64,000 nucleotides of DNA, taken from assembly GCA_034508935.3 (NCBI GenBank), contig CM067446.1, positions 57,814,924-57,878,923 on the forward strand. The letters run 5' to 3'. The DNA comes from Berghia stephanieae. Lineage: Eukaryota > Mollusca > Gastropoda > Nudibranchia > Aeolidiidae. The notes under the pieces are model-generated. The model did not search any database. It was given only the letters and a program-made list of their open reading frames with translations, and was not told the DNA's origin. Made by a program: the position numbers and the translations under genes. Positions 24,801 to 36,299 of this stretch are shown here, one piece after another; within the stretch, counting starts at the first letter, position 1, and each line of letters opens with the position of its first letter.

Positions 24801-27800
24801 TAAAAAATGCACTGATTTACCTTTGTTGTTGATATGTGTATTGTTTGTTTAAAGGTTATTTTCTAATTTCCTTTTCATTCTAAAGATGACTAGCTTGGCC
24901 TTTGACATTGAGGATTGTGCAGAGAGAGATTCTTCAACTAATTCAGACAAAGAGAAGGAGGTTGATAAAGAGATTTTGTCTCTGAAAATGAAGTACTGTG
25001 ATATTATCATCAAACCATTTGATGTTTTTTGCTACGCTTTCTGTTACATTGGGTTACTTACAGGTTAGTGAAAATAATCCAAAAATCAGCAACTCTTTCC
25101 TATTTTCCTCCATTTATGCAGAAATGTAATTGACCTGAGAGTAGAAGATAATATATAGGAGGGCAATATTTCTTTTTGAAGGAAGATCCACCAAGTAATT
25201 GTTTACATAAACCTTGGTTTTTTTCCATTCCAAGGTGTCATGTTTCATTGAACCGTGGAAGGCAAAAGTAAGGAAAGTATGGGGTGGTGTAAATAAAAAG
25301 AGCAGCCCCCCTCCCCTCAAGTTTTTTTTTTTTTTATTGGGTTTTTTAGGGGGGGGGGGGGGCGTTCCATTTTTCTCTGACATTCAACCACAGCAATGTA
25401 TTTTGATCAGTTGCTGACCGTTGTGACACAACTATTATTTTACCTTGTTTCATTCCAGGACCTTATTACAAATACAGAACATATAAAGACTGGTTGGACC
25501 AGCAAATTACTCTCAAGCTGAATATCAAGGAAGCAATATTGGAGAGAGCAAGGAAATTGCCTCTTATTGCTATTGTATACTTAGTTTTTTCATACTTTTT
25601 CAACATTAAGGTATGTCATAAATTTTTTCATGTATTCTAATAACATGTACATCATAATTTTTGTCTGTCTCTTCATAAGCATATTACAATAATGATGATG
25701 ATAATAATAATAATAATAATGGACTCTTATATGGTGCACAGTATCCTCGGCCATGGGGCTCGTGGCCCTATACATCAACACAAAATAATTTTTTAAGTAA
25801 TTACAGGACTTCAAAAAAGAAATGTTTTCAAGGATTTTTTTACCCTTCTAAAAAAATCAGTTGGCAGGTCTCTCTGATACTTTGATAGACAGTGTCAAAT
25901 AATTGAAGGTTTTTCTTCTGGGAATCTATGGTCATCTTAAGTGAGTGAAGTTCATTTTCAGGTTTGAGATTGTGTTAACATAGCTGCCAACCAGTACGAT
26001 AAAATTGTACTTAGTACGATTTGGCCAATCCAGAAAGAGAAAAAAAAAATCCAGAAAAAAAAGAAGAAAATCTGATAAAAGTTAAGCTTTTTGAGCCCAA
26101 GCCTCAGTAATCTGCTTCTGTCACCACCTCCCCATCACTTATGCCTACCCAGTATGATGATAAAGGTAAGCTTCTCTTAGTATTACAGTTCTGGCCATTC
26201 TAGTACTTAAGTACATTAATAAATATGCCATTTTAAGACATGAATTGGGCGTCCGTGCCGCACCGCGTATAATAATACGTTTTTGCATTTTGAAAAGTTG
26301 GCAGCTATGTGTTAATAACATTTCAACTTTAAGCTTCAGTTGCGATGTAAGGAAGAGAGACTGCAGAGATAGAATTATCAGCAGAGGTGAGGAAAATCAT
26401 GTGCATCATGTACATTGGCCATCACAAGCAAAGACTCTGATGAAGTTGACTTCAATTGTGTCATGAAAACGTTTGTGCCTGATGATTTATTGCATAAAGA
26501 AAATCAACCATTGACGAACTAATGCTCGTTACATGGTGAAAACAATTACCACTGGGTTTATCAACTCTACGAGTTGTGTCTTCATATTTACAACCTTTAA
26601 GTTTAGTCAATTATGCTAAAGTTTCTGAGAATGTTTGAAATGCTTTCCTATTCTCTGTTTGTTGTTATGATTGTTAGGGAGTTAAATCTTATGATTGTTA
26701 TGAGGATTAACATTGCATTGATAATATTGAATTATTTATAATGTATATGAGCATACCTGTTTTTTTATTTGGCTTTTTAAACAATGCCGCAATCTGGAAG
26801 TAGTGTAGTGCGTAAGTCCAGGGCTGAAAATCTTCCGTCTAAAGGCAGATTTTTGCCTAAATGGTGGTTCATATCCTCCCATCACCAACACAATTCCGCC
26901 TTTTTCAAATTTTTCTATGAATAAATTTAAAAGGACTTACCACAACCGGGAGAAAATAATAACGACCTCTTCACTTTATTCTTTTCATTTGAAGAATCAG
27001 TTGTTTCTCTAAAAACATCAGTCCAGATTTTATCTTATTGTGGCAAATACTGGATTTTTTATTTCGTTTTTGTTGGGGTTTTTTTGGGTTTTTTTGTTTT
27101 TAATATCCCAAGATGTAGATCTACTAATTTTTAAGTGCTTGTGAATTTTGATGCACTTAAATAAAATTTTTGGTATTCAAAACACATCAACAGTAGTATC
27201 GCATGGATTTGACTTGAATTAAAACCAAAACTAAATGTGTGTATCTGTGTTCTTGTGTGGTATTATCATGTTGGCACTTGATTTCTATTATTTACTTTTA
27301 GTTTCGTCAAATGGCGTTCGGGCACTGTTTACGATCAAAACAATGACAATACACATTGGAGAGTGAAAGCGTAACTGTTATACCCTTTGTAAACAGGAGA
27401 AATACACATTCTAATGTTTTTGAGACGTGATTTCTCTCAGGCACAGTAATCAAGGGTCTCAACACAACCCCTTTTGCTGATATCTTGAAATCTCTGAAAT
27501 AACGACACCCCTAGATAACGACATAATTTTCTGGTCCCGGGCGATTTCGTTATCCAGGAGTTGCACTGTATTATTATTATTAGTAGTAGTAGTAGTATTT
27601 GTAGTAGTAATAGCAGTCGTAGTAGTAGTATTAATGGATTACCATAATCAGTTGCGTTATCATTGGCTTCTAATTCTTTTTTTTTCTCTATTCTCAAATT
27701 ATAGTATGTGGAAACTGATGAATTCTTGGAAAGAGCTTTCTTTTATCGGTTATTATACATGGTCCCTATGTTTACCATCTTCCGAACCCGTCTCTACATG

Positions 27801-29867
27801 GCTTGGATCATGTCTGAGTGTATGGCAATTACAGCAGGTCTGGGGGCTTATCCTGTTGACTCTAAGCCCCGATGTGGTAATGGCCCCACAGATTTCAAGC
27901 AACTAGATCTAGCGTGAGTTCCAAGATGTCCAAATTGATAATTTTATTTGTAATCTAAGTTTTGAAAAGAAAAAGAAAGCTAGAGCATTTAAATTGCGCA
28001 ATATCCACTAAACGTGCTCAAAATGCTTTACAACGGGTCCCTAGCCAACAGCAACACTTAACATACAGGATGAGACTTGGTGCGTGTTAGGCAATATTAC
28101 AAATTTTTTTTTCAACAGAGACAATGTTGTTAACGGCCAGGTACTCATTTAACACCTGAGTACAGTGAGTGAATGTGAGTGAAGAGCCTTTCCAATGACT
28201 CAACTATACACCACTCAGAGCGAGACTTAAACCCAGGACCTTGCGATCCAATGGCGAGTGTCATACCACTAGACCACATAACCGCACATACTATGTAAGA
28301 CCATTTCTTGAAATGAATAAACATTTTTTAGATTCAGATTTGAGGATAGAAATCAAGTCTTGATTCTGTTCAGTTGTTTAGCCATTCATGATAAAGTGAT
28401 GTGCATTTATTTTATCTATATTTATTGCCACCATTACCTATATGACTTTGTACTATTAATCTTTTTTAGTTCACCAATGCGTCTGTAGTAAATTTTGTAG
28501 CATACCTTCAATTACTTCTGTGGCTGTAAGTAATTACAATCACCTTAAAATTGTGTGAAAAAGTGCGAACTTATCAGTTTGATTTTCTCAAATTATTGCC
28601 AACAGAATCAAGAGAGAAAAGGATAATCCAGATTCTGTTGACCGAGACTTTGAAACAATCCACAATATTGATATCTATGGATGTGAGCTTGCTCCTAAAA
28701 CAAGGCAAGGACTCCGTAGTTGGAATATGACTGTCCAGTTTTGGTTAGCACAATATATACACCACCGTGTTCCATCATTCCTGAAATCTTACAGGTGAGA
28801 TGTTTTTCATTATCAGATGTACATAAAGCAGTTTATCAGGTGGTCAGTTGACAGCACGTTTACAAAATATTTTTCAGATGTGACTGAAGAAAATTTTAGT
28901 TAATCAGTTTGTAAGGTATTTTGAAAGCAAGTAATATTTCAAATTATATTTAATAACAATACTACAAGAAAACGTTATGAAGAAATTTGATTGAATTTTG
29001 TGCAATGGAAAAGACAATTAGATCTCTACTTTGTCATATTAAGATAGACATAAGATAAGACAACATGAAGATAATTTAACATAGCAGTCAGTGTCCTGAT
29101 AAAATCAGAACTGTCCCAATTTGGCAATCTGGAGAATTTTTTTATTTCTTAATTGAATTGTTTATATGTATGAAAATGACCCTTGCATATCTCAGGATTA
29201 TGATATTTTGACTGGCAAATGAAAACAACGAACAGAAACAGCTCTAAATCTAGATTAAATTTTATAATAATCCAAACATACTACTGTTTTAGGTCATGAT
29301 GGTATAGTGTATCAGCGTATCCTGTTTTAGCTCTTTGAACTGTTGGCTGTTATGATTTAAGAAGCTTGCAAGGACTAAACTGGAATTTTCCACAATAGAA
29401 CCCGATATGCCACACTTAATCAACGCCTAAAATGGTTCAACCTTAATCATTTTTCCACTATAAATATTACTCATTTTTCAACTGCATCAAAGTTTGAGAC
29501 ATGAAACGTCATCTTCCCTAGCCTTCTATTGACAATACATTTTTACAATATAACAGAACAACTGAAAAATAACTTGCTTGAAGAGCACAAGGTCAAAAGC
29601 AACAGTTAGCTTGAACAACATCAACAATGATGTATTCATTATCAAAGGCGTCGATATAGCTCACAATCAAAGGGTCGGGGCAGTCTTACCTCCTTATCCA
29701 CCAAGCAGTGAAAGGGTAGCTGTGTTAGATCTGGGAACAGAGGGGGTACATGGTTTGAGTCCCTCCTTCTGCTCTGTGGTCTTAAGCAAGTCACTTTTCT
29801 CTAGATCTTGGGGATGCAGAGTGGTCGGTATCACTCATTAATTTTCTCTTTTGGTTTTATAAAGTAG

Positions 29868-29911
<44 letters not shown>

Positions 29912-31022
29912 GTACTTTTCAATAGACTAGAGTCTCATCCAAAGGGTAGCAAACAATTCTAATTCTCGCAATGATTGTTTAAATCTAAAGGATCATAGAT
30001 AAGATATACTCTGGTTTCATGAGCCCTACGGCTCTGAAAGTCTACTAGATTGAAGTGTTCACATTTTATCTTTTTGGAATTCACATATGGCTAGGGCTAT
30101 TGGTCAGTACTGACCCCCAGACGCTAGTACCTGCGTGTCAGTGCTGACGAACAGGCACCAGCGCCTGGGGGTCAGCACTGACCAATAACCTGGTGTTATT
30201 GGTCAGTATTGAACAACAGGTGCCGCCGCCCACAGACAGCCTCTCTTCGGTCTGTGCCACCGCCGCCATTAATCAGCACTGACGAACATCGGGCCTGTTC
30301 GTCAGTGCAGACAAAGACCTCTTCGCACTTATTCGTCACTTCCTAAAGTAAAAAAACAAAACAAAAAAAAACAATTAAAATCCCAGGCTTTCAAGGCCAA
30401 CTTATCTGATGACACTAAGCAACACTTGGTCACTTAGATAAATTTGATGTCTAACGCGTTAGATCGTGGCCTTCGTAAAGTTATGGCCTGATACTTACCA
30501 AAAAATGACGTCAAACTGCCAGTCTTTTGCCATAAAAGAAAACAAATCGTGAGTCGTATTCAGTAGTTCAACCAACGAAATAACTTGTTTCCTTGAGCTC
30601 TACTAACAACTCACTAACCGGTGCAAAAACCAAATAATGACGTCTGCCGGTCCTTTTGGATTTCAGTATCAGGCTATAACATAACGATGGCTATGGTTAG
30701 ATGCCGTTGGGGCAACGGTATGACTGTCGTTGTTTCAAGCCACCATACGATTCTTTTTTATTTTATGTTGTCTTTGTGTGTATGTGTTTTTGTTTTTCTT
30801 TTTTTTTCGTATATTTTCGTTATTGCTTAAATTAAAGAAAAATAGAGGAAACGTGTTATAATATAATATTTCTTGTTACGATTCTTTTATAATACATTGT
30901 CCATTCTATTGATGACGTTTTTAAAAAAATGTATTTGTTTTGTTTTTGTTTTTTGTCATGCAAAAAAAAAAAAATAATAATAACGGAAAGGAGGAGAAAC
31001 CTGATAACGAATAGATAGTTCC

Positions 31023-31053
<31 letters not shown>

Positions 31054-32076
31054 CAGCGTGGCTCAGCGCTACGGTCTTTGCTTCGTACCCGAAAGGTATC
31101 GAGTTCGATCACCCGCCGCTGCGCTGTGCGTCACGCAGTGAGCATGCGCGTTGGAGGAACTGAAATATAAGGTTGCCAGTTTGGCGTTTCAACATCAAAT
31201 TTGGTATTTTTCTCAGGATTGAACAATATCATTTGTTTAATTAATTGATAAATTTATTAAACAAATCTCACGTAAACCGATAAAAAAAGGTGAAACCAAG
31301 GGACTTCCTTGCGACTAGTATGGGACAGGAAATGTGGATTTATTTGTCGTAGAACAAGTTATTTCAAAAAATGGCATTTTCCATAATTTTGGCACCGTCA
31401 GTACAGGCGCCAGAACTGACCAATAGATACCAGTACCTATTAGTCAGTGCTGACCCCCAGACGCTGGTGCCTGTTCGTCAGAACTGACCCCCAGATGCTA
31501 GCGTCTGGGGGTCAGTACTGACGAATAGTCACTCCGTTCACATATATGCTTTGGATTGAAAGTTTTTAGAAATACTTCAAACATTTGCCAGGTAATTATT
31601 ATTTATGTGTTAGCAATAAGACCCTTGTTTAAATTTGAAACAACATAATTGCCCTTTTTTCCCATAGTTTTTATTTTTCGATTAATCTTTTTTTTTTTTT
31701 TAATTTAATTTAATTATTTACCAGAGTTGCAGTGACAATGTCTGTGAGTGCTTTTTGGCATGGCATCCATCCAGGTTACTACCTTAGCCTTCTCACAGTG
31801 CCACCAATCCTTATGGCAGAAGAAGCCATGATTAAAACATTCCGTAATGACGCCTCAACTGAAATGCAGAATCTGTTTGACTGGGGTTGCTGGTTCTTCA
31901 AAATGAGAGGTTTTGATTACAATTGTATGGGATTTTTGTTGCTTAAATTTTCCTCCACTGTCCGTTATTGGAAGTCAATATATTTTATGGGTCATGTTGT
32001 CACAGTCCTTTTCATAGTAATTGGAAATGTTGGATGTTTATTTTTAAAATCAAAATCAAAGAAAGAAAAAGACTGA
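21813..32076 (+). CDS. MBOAT7: MBOAT7, lysophosphatidylinositol acyltransferase, complete, 7 coding exons
   Basis: MBOAT7 (LPIAT1) is a multipass ER-membrane enzyme that transfers polyunsaturated acyl groups, mainly arachidonoyl, from acyl-CoA to lysophosphatidylinositol. Coding exons are 21813-22042, 24483-24606, 24886-25063, 25459-25610, 27705-27913, 28606-28794 and 31725-32076. All have canonical splice sites and consistent phase, giving 1,434 nt or 477 residues, close to the 472 of the human protein (from memory). Shared motifs in order: SCGPHIIHLF near residue 50, GIPAPTPVTNAAQLFLTLK at the end of exon 2, CYIGLLTGPYYKYRTYKDWL at the exon 3/4 joint, GLGAYPVDSK in exon 5, ETIHNIDIYGCEL then SWNMTVQFWLAQYI in exon 6, and FWHGIHPGYY in exon 7. 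The family catalytic Asn and His are present at about residues 338 and 373, with the 35-residue spacing seen in human. Hydrophobic segments run throughout. The tail is lysine-rich and lacks a standard KKXX signal. No break was seen, so the gene looks functional. Confidence 0.95.
22311..22802. mobile_element. Non-autonomous TIR element related to family C
   Basis: The ends are inverted. The left end reads TTTTGCAAAACGGAGTGTCT then CGTGCACGGTAA. The right end, reverse-complemented, reads TTTTTGCAAAGGCAGTGTCT then CGTACACGGTAA. A second, internal inverted pair, GGCACCTAGCCT with AGGAT, occurs at about 22549 and 22755. It has a CA tract and no coding capacity. It lies in the first MBOAT7 intron. 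Confidence 0.6.
22975..23210. repeat. Imperfect CAC/CAT triplet repeat
   Basis: A degenerate (ACC/ATC)n tract. It yields His/Thr/Pro-rich open frames that are not genes. A second block is at 23715-23965, with low-complexity GCAAATTT-type DNA between them. Confidence 0.8.
23345..23440 (-). repeat. Family A repeat, 3'-end fragment
   Basis: It matches the reverse complement of the family A 3' end: GGCGCCTGCAAACAAATG then GTAAAAAGGAAGAAAATGGG. It lies in the MBOAT7 first intron, well outside the main 35-49 kb cluster. Confidence 0.55.
23715..23965. repeat. Imperfect CAC/CAT triplet repeat, second block
   Basis: Same composition as 22975-23210. The frames it creates are artefacts. Confidence 0.8.
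23966..24482. other. MBOAT7 intron 1, right part, nothing recognised
   Basis: T-rich intron DNA up to the exon 2 acceptor. Confidence 0.5.
25690..25860 (-). mobile_element. CR1/L2-like LINE 3' end with (AAT)n
   Basis: Starts with (AAT)n on the plus strand, then CACAGTATCCTCGGCCATGG, then ATGTTTTCAAGGATTT, matching the 3' end of the larger LINE fragment at 36300-37166. The minus-strand element therefore ends in an ATT tail. It lies in an MBOAT7 intron. Confidence 0.6.
25979..26309. mobile_element. 331-bp TIR element with 6-bp duplication TGTTAA
   Basis: TIRs of 13 bp, CATAGCTGCCAAC, are exact at both ends. TGTTAA is duplicated at 25973-25978 and 26310-26315. There is no coding capacity; the interior includes GCGTATAATAATACG near the right end. 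The superfamily is not assigned. It lies in MBOAT7 intron 4. Confidence 0.75.
27484..27572 (-). mobile_element. Solo Tigger-type end
   Basis: On the minus strand it starts CAGTGCAACTCCTGGATAAC and repeats GATAACGAC-type motifs. A second end of the same type, CAGTACAACCTCTGGATAAC, is at about 40488-40535. No partner end was seen nearby. Confidence 0.5.
27990..28290 (-). repeat. tRNA-derived SINE, family B, minus strand
   Basis: The minus strand reads TGGTCTAGTGGTATGACACT (A-box region), CAAGGTCCTGGGTTTAAGTC (B-box region), and ends with GAGCACGTTTAGTGGATATT and GCGCAAT. It has the best-preserved tRNA-like head of the three long copies. It lies in MBOAT7 intron 5. Confidence 0.75.
28795..29690. 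other. MBOAT7 intron 6, left part, nothing recognised
   Basis: AT-rich DNA without visible repeat termini. Confidence 0.45.
29695..29910 (+). repeat. SINE with CORE-like segment and CA tail
   Basis: A tRNA-like head with B-box-like GGTTTGAGTCCC is followed by TCTTAAGCAAGTCACTT. This resembles the GACCTTGGGCAAGTCACTT segment known from CORE/MIR-type SINEs. A CA microsatellite closes it at about 29872-29910. Confidence 0.5.
30089..31536. mobile_element. Foldback-type element with 34-bp-phased palindromic ends and 9-bp duplication
   Basis: TTCACATAT is duplicated at 30080-30088 and 31537-31545, enclosing 1,448 bp. Both termini hold arrays of the 12-bp palindrome GTCAGTRCTGAC: exact or near copies start at 30103, 30137, 30171, 30202, 30272 and 30301 on the left, and at 31397, about 31409, 31443, 31477 and 31511 on the right. 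The main ones step by exactly 34 bp. The 22-bp spacers (CCCCAGACGCTRGTRCCTG-type) alternate in orientation. The ends share CTATT then GTCAGTACTGAC, inverted. The interior has no transposase, but carries a G homopolymer and a tRNA-like SINE head. The 9-bp duplication suggests a Mutator-like origin, which is inference. It lies in the last MBOAT7 intron, 180 bp before the final exon. Confidence 0.75.
31036..31135 (+). repeat. G tract plus tRNA-like SINE head
   Basis: About 18 guanines are followed by CAGCGTGGCTCAGCGCTACG (A-box-like) and GGTATCGAGTTCGATCACCC (B-box-like). It sits inside the foldback element 30089-31536. An intact tRNA is not supported. Confidence 0.5.
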
Positions 32077-32436
32077 AGGCGTTTGAATTTGTCCCAAGTG
32101 CTAAAATCTATGTGTTTCTCTACTCTCTATATCATTTTACCAAAGTATATAACTGGCTGTTAAAGTAATGAAGTGTTATTACTGTGTGAGCTTGTCATGG
32201 GAAAATTCAGTTTATTCTCTGTCAAATTCTTGTTGTTTTTTATTTGTTGTTTTTTTTGTTTTTGTCAATCAATTGAGTGTATGGTTTTGTTTTATAGTTT
32301 GTGCAGGTTTTTATTTGATTACATTGATGGTGGACTTGTTCAAAAGAAAAAAGAACGATTTAAAAAAAAAAAATGTAATGCTATAAATTGTATGCATCGG
32401 GCATTGTATGATCCAAAGCATCTTTCATTTTGAACC

Positions 32437-32442
32437 AATAAA
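32437..32442 (+). terminator. MBOAT7 poly(A) signal
   Basis: A canonical AATAAA lies about 360 bp after the MBOAT7 stop codon, so cleavage is expected near 32455-32465. No earlier perfect hexamer was noticed in the 3' untranslated region. Confidence 0.6.
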
Positions 32443-32465
32443 TTGTATGCATTACATGACACATG

Positions 32466-32889
32466 CACATGAATTTGTTTAGTAGAGGCACTCAAAGTGA
32501 CCAAAATGAAATAGAAAATTTGATCAAATCCCTAAAAGTCCTTATATGTGATTTTAGAGTTGCCTGTATTTGTGTGTAGGTGGGTTGGTGGACGTGTTTC
32601 CTCTCGCTTTCCATTTTTTAAAAATTCGTTTGGAGTGAGCTGTTAATGGAACATAGGTATTTATTTGAATTTTACATTCATGCATCTTGATTTGATTCCT
32701 CTACTACCATCATTCTTTACTGCATCATGTCAATGTATTTACACTTTTTGCCCTCTTTGATATTTTGTATTTCATCTAACTCTTTTCTGATCATTAACAT
32801 TATACATTTTGTAATACACTTCTTTTACTCCATCGATTTTATACACAACCACAATCCTCTACAAACTTTATTCTAATTTTATGTTGATA
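32466..32889. other. Intergenic, nothing recognised
   Basis: AT-rich DNA between the MBOAT7 3' end and a LINE insertion. Confidence 0.5.
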
Positions 32890-34282
32890 TATACAATATA
32901 TACAATACTGGGAAAATTCCAGAAGATCTCTGTAACTCTATTTTCATAGCAATACCAAAGAAAGCAGGTGCAGTCAGATGCGAAAATTTTAGAACTATAA
33001 GTTTAATAAGCCACATCAACAAAATACTGTTGCGTATAATTATCAACAGGCTAAGGAATAAGATTAACCCCGAAATCGCAGAAGAACAATATGGATTCCA
33101 ACCTGACAGAGGGACAAGGAACGCAATATACCTCCTCCGTGTTTTAAGTGAAAGAGCTATACAGGTTCAGACCCCACTATACCTCTGTTTTGTCGACTAC
33201 AAAAAAGCTTTTGATAGAGTACGCCACGAAGAAATACTAAAACAACTGCACTCCATTGGCGCTGATGAGAAAGACCTCAGACTCATGCAAACATTATACT
33301 ACACCCAGCAGGCATCTATCAAAATCGGAAACTCTACAGGAAATTCCATTCCTATTAAGAAAGGAGTCCGTCAAGGGTGTGTTGCCTCACCAGATCTGTT
33401 TAATCTATACCAAGAAACAATCATGAGGGGCATAAATAATATGGAGGGAATAAAAGTGGGAGGTCACAACATAAATAATATAAGATACGCAGACGATACG
33501 GTACTCATTGCAACATCAGAAATCCAACTTCAAAAGATTGTTGACAAAGTGGTAGTAGATAGTGAAGCCAAGGGAATGGAAGTGAATATCACCAAAACGG
33601 AATGCATGGTAATACAGAAAAACCCCGAAAACAACAACACCTGCAATATAACGATTCACGGCGAGCAACTTACCAACGTAGAAAGTTTTAAGTACCTAGG
33701 TTCAATAGTGACAACAGATGGAAGATGTAACCGAGACATACGAGCAAGAATAACTCAAGCCAAACAGGCCTTCATGGACCTGGGAAACATTTTGAAAAAC
33801 AAACAGATGTCGTTCAGGATTAGATTCCGAGTCTTGAAGTGCTACGTGTGGCCAATCTTGTTATACGGATGCGAAAGCTGGACTACAAATGCAGAAACAC
33901 AAAAGAACATTGAAGCTTTTGAAATGTGGTGCTTGAGAAGGATGCAGAGAATATCGTATACTGCACACAAACGAACGAAGAAGTGCTAAAACAAACATAC
34001 CAACAAAGGAAACTAATGCCCTTAATAGTGGATCGACAACTATCCTTTTTCGGACACATAGTAAGGAAAGATAAGAAGAAATACCTGGCAAGTTGTGGAA
34101 AAATACCTGGTAAACGCGCCCGGGGGAGACAAAGAAAAACACTCATAGACCAACTGAAGGGCTTCACCAACCTAACAATCCAAGAGCTGTTTGAAAAAGC
34201 AAGAGACAGGGAGGAATGGAGAGAGATAATTCATGCAGTATCCGAAGCCTGGACCAGGCATGGAACCTAGAAGAAGAAGAAG
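32890..34282 (+). mobile_element. 5'-truncated LINE with reverse transcriptase, 9-bp duplication
   Basis: ATGTTGATA is duplicated at 32881-32889 and 34283-34291. The element begins in mid-ORF (YNTGKIPEDL), continues through EEQYGFQPDRGTRNAIYLL, FVDYKKAFDRVRHE, GVRQGCVASPDLFN and IRYADDTVLIATS, and then the C-terminal LLYGCESW and IVRKDKKKY regions. It ends with GAA repeats. The frame is open from 32890 to 33989, then one base is missing from an A run near 33977 and the frame resumes to the stop after TRHGT at 34270. This is an endonuclease-reverse transcriptase type non-LTR element; I do not assign the clade firmly. The truncation, short duplication and single break suggest a young insertion. 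Confidence 0.85.
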
Positions 34283-34291
34283 ATGTTGATA

Positions 34292-34524
34292 GCATATACT
34301 TGGATTTATAAAATAGCATCCTACAACAGATACGTAATTTTTTCTTATTTGAAAAAAGAAAAGTTTGTTGGTTGTTTTTTGTTTTTGTTTTTATTTGGGG
34401 GGGGGGGGGGGTTGGTTAGTTTGATTATATTTTTCTTAGGGGAAAGAGGGGGTTGTTTGTTTTTTTTTTTGTTTATTGTTTTTTTTTTCTATTTTGTTTT
34501 TCTATGTTTTGTTTTTTTGTTGTT

Positions 34525-34562
<38 letters not shown>

Positions 34563-34900
34563 GGGGGGGGGGGAGTAGGGTTTTTTTTTTCTTGGGTGTT
34601 TGTTTTCCTTTTGTTATTTATTTTTTTAACCACCTCTATTAAATTATATACAGGAGTTTTTTCTTAATGATTGGTGATTCTCACATTATGTAAACTAGAA
34701 GTGAGTCTTAAGCTTTTGGTTATGGCGTTTCAGTCATTTGTTGTTCGGAAATAAAACAAAAGATAATTTGCAAGAGCTATGAGAGAGATGGAAATGGCAA
34801 GGTGACTAAACACTGCAGGCATCTGTCTCGGACAGGTGGCTATGTTACAATTTCCATTATTATTTTGGAGATATGTCTTGAAGGTTCAAATATTTAAAAT
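34292..34900. other. Low-complexity T/G-rich intergenic DNA
   Basis: Very long T-runs (about 34525-34560) and two G-runs (about 34398-34410 and 34561-34572). They produce Phe/Gly open frames without meaning. Confidence 0.7.
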
Positions 34901-35417
34901 CCTGACTTCCCATAGCGGGCAGGGGGGTACATACTGTGTCTTCTATATCCTTATATCTGTTTTCCAACATGCTTTCTGTCTTTGTCTTGGAATGAGATTA
35001 CTTGGTTTTTTCCTGGCCTGGTCGGAGTCCTGGCTGGGAGGGAAACAGTCAAATGCATAGTTATTGTTTTGAGAGATGATATTTTTTTGTCCTTGTAAAT
35101 CATCTATCTGTTATGTATTATTATATTTATTTTTAATGTATGATGTAAGCATCTGAGTGTATTCCTCCTTGTTGGATTTTGTGCTTGTGTCCGGATGAGA
35201 CTTATAGGTGATCTCAAGCTAAGTACATTGATGGTATGCTCTTGGAATCTACATCTGATCCCTATTTGTTCCCAATTCCCCTTTGTCTTACTCTCTCTTG
35301 GGTGCTTTAATTGTAATTCTAGAACTTTCGACTATCCCATTTTCTTCCTTTTTACTGGCGCTGATATAACCTAAATGTGTTGCAAGCGCCGTAAAACCCT
35401 TAAAAACAAACAAAAAC
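34901..35417 (+). repeat. Family A interspersed repeat, most complete copy
   Basis: About 517 bp. It begins CCTGACTTCCCATAGCGGGC, has the internal landmarks TTTTCCAACATGCTTTCTGT, GTGCTTGTGTCCGGATGAGA and TGCTCTTGGAATCTACATCT, and ends with a hairpin-forming GGCGCTGATA plus TTGCAAGCGCC, then AAAACAAACA. It is a dispersed, directional, A-tailed element, so a SINE or LINE 3' region is likely. No tRNA head was recognised. Confidence 0.85.
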
Positions 35418-35744
35418 CATCAAATATTTAAACATAATCATTTGTAAAACCATTTATATGATATAACAACCATCTATTTTTATTATGCTTTAATTAAGGT
35501 ATTGATGTCTTTTTACTATTCTTTTTTAGATATGTACCAATTTGGGATTTGTATTTGAAATGTTTTATGATTTTTTTTCAAAAGAGGTTTCCATGATTGT
35601 AAGTTAGGAACAAGACAAATGTTATAAATGCACACTATTTCACTTTTCGTGATTTCTAGAGATTTTTTTTTTCCTTAAGAAATGAGCATAAATGAGGAAG
35701 ATATTCATCCCATGATCTGATGATCTTCAGGAGGATACATTAGA

Positions 35745-36295
35745 AGCAGCTCTCACACTTTCCGCCATTCTTCTCTATTGTTGGCCATCTCCAAGAGTTC
35801 TTCCATCTTCATACCTGTCCATTTCTTGATGTAGTCCATCCAAACTTTCCTTTGTCTTCTTCTTCTTCCTCCCTTCAAGGGTCCCTCCATCACCATTCTG
35901 CACAAACCTTCATGCTTCACATTGTGACCAAACCATGACAGTTTCCTCCTAACTGTGGTGATGAGGTCTATGTCATCAGCAAAACACAAATATTACACAA
36001 TTTTCATCTGCCAATTGATACAGAGGTTTGATGATTTTCAAGAGCTTCGCTCATAATTTTCTCTAGGAAGACGAAGAGCATTGGGGAGAGTATGTAGCCT
36101 TGTCTGATGCCCACATTTGTCTAGAAGAACTCACCAAGCTCGTTGTTATTGAGAACTGCACTTGTTGCAGTACTATAAAGTACTTTGATTATTTGGATTA
36201 GACCCTCTTCAAAACCATAAAAGCGTAGTGTATCTCACAAACTGCCATACCCTGTCAAATGCTTTCCAGAAGTCTATGAAATAGTGAAATAGGAA
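35745..36295 (-). mobile_element. LINE reverse transcriptase fragment with internal deletion
   Basis: On the minus strand the pieces read YFIDFWKAFDRVW, then GIRQGYILSPMLFVFLEKIM and CFADDIDLIT, then jump to RRKLSWFGHNVKHEGLCRMV and EELLEMANNREEWRKV. It belongs to the endonuclease-reverse transcriptase type of LINE. Stops interrupt it, and the middle of the palm-to-thumb region is missing. It abuts the CR1/L2-like fragment at 36300. Confidence 0.7.
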
Positions 36296-36299
36296 CATA

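Noticed and set aside
31053-31135. Possible tRNA gene
   Set aside because: A and B boxes are present but a clean acceptor stem and anticodon arm could not be formed; a SINE head is more likely.
34283-34667. Phe/Gly-rich frames
   Set aside because: Caused by T and G homopolymers.
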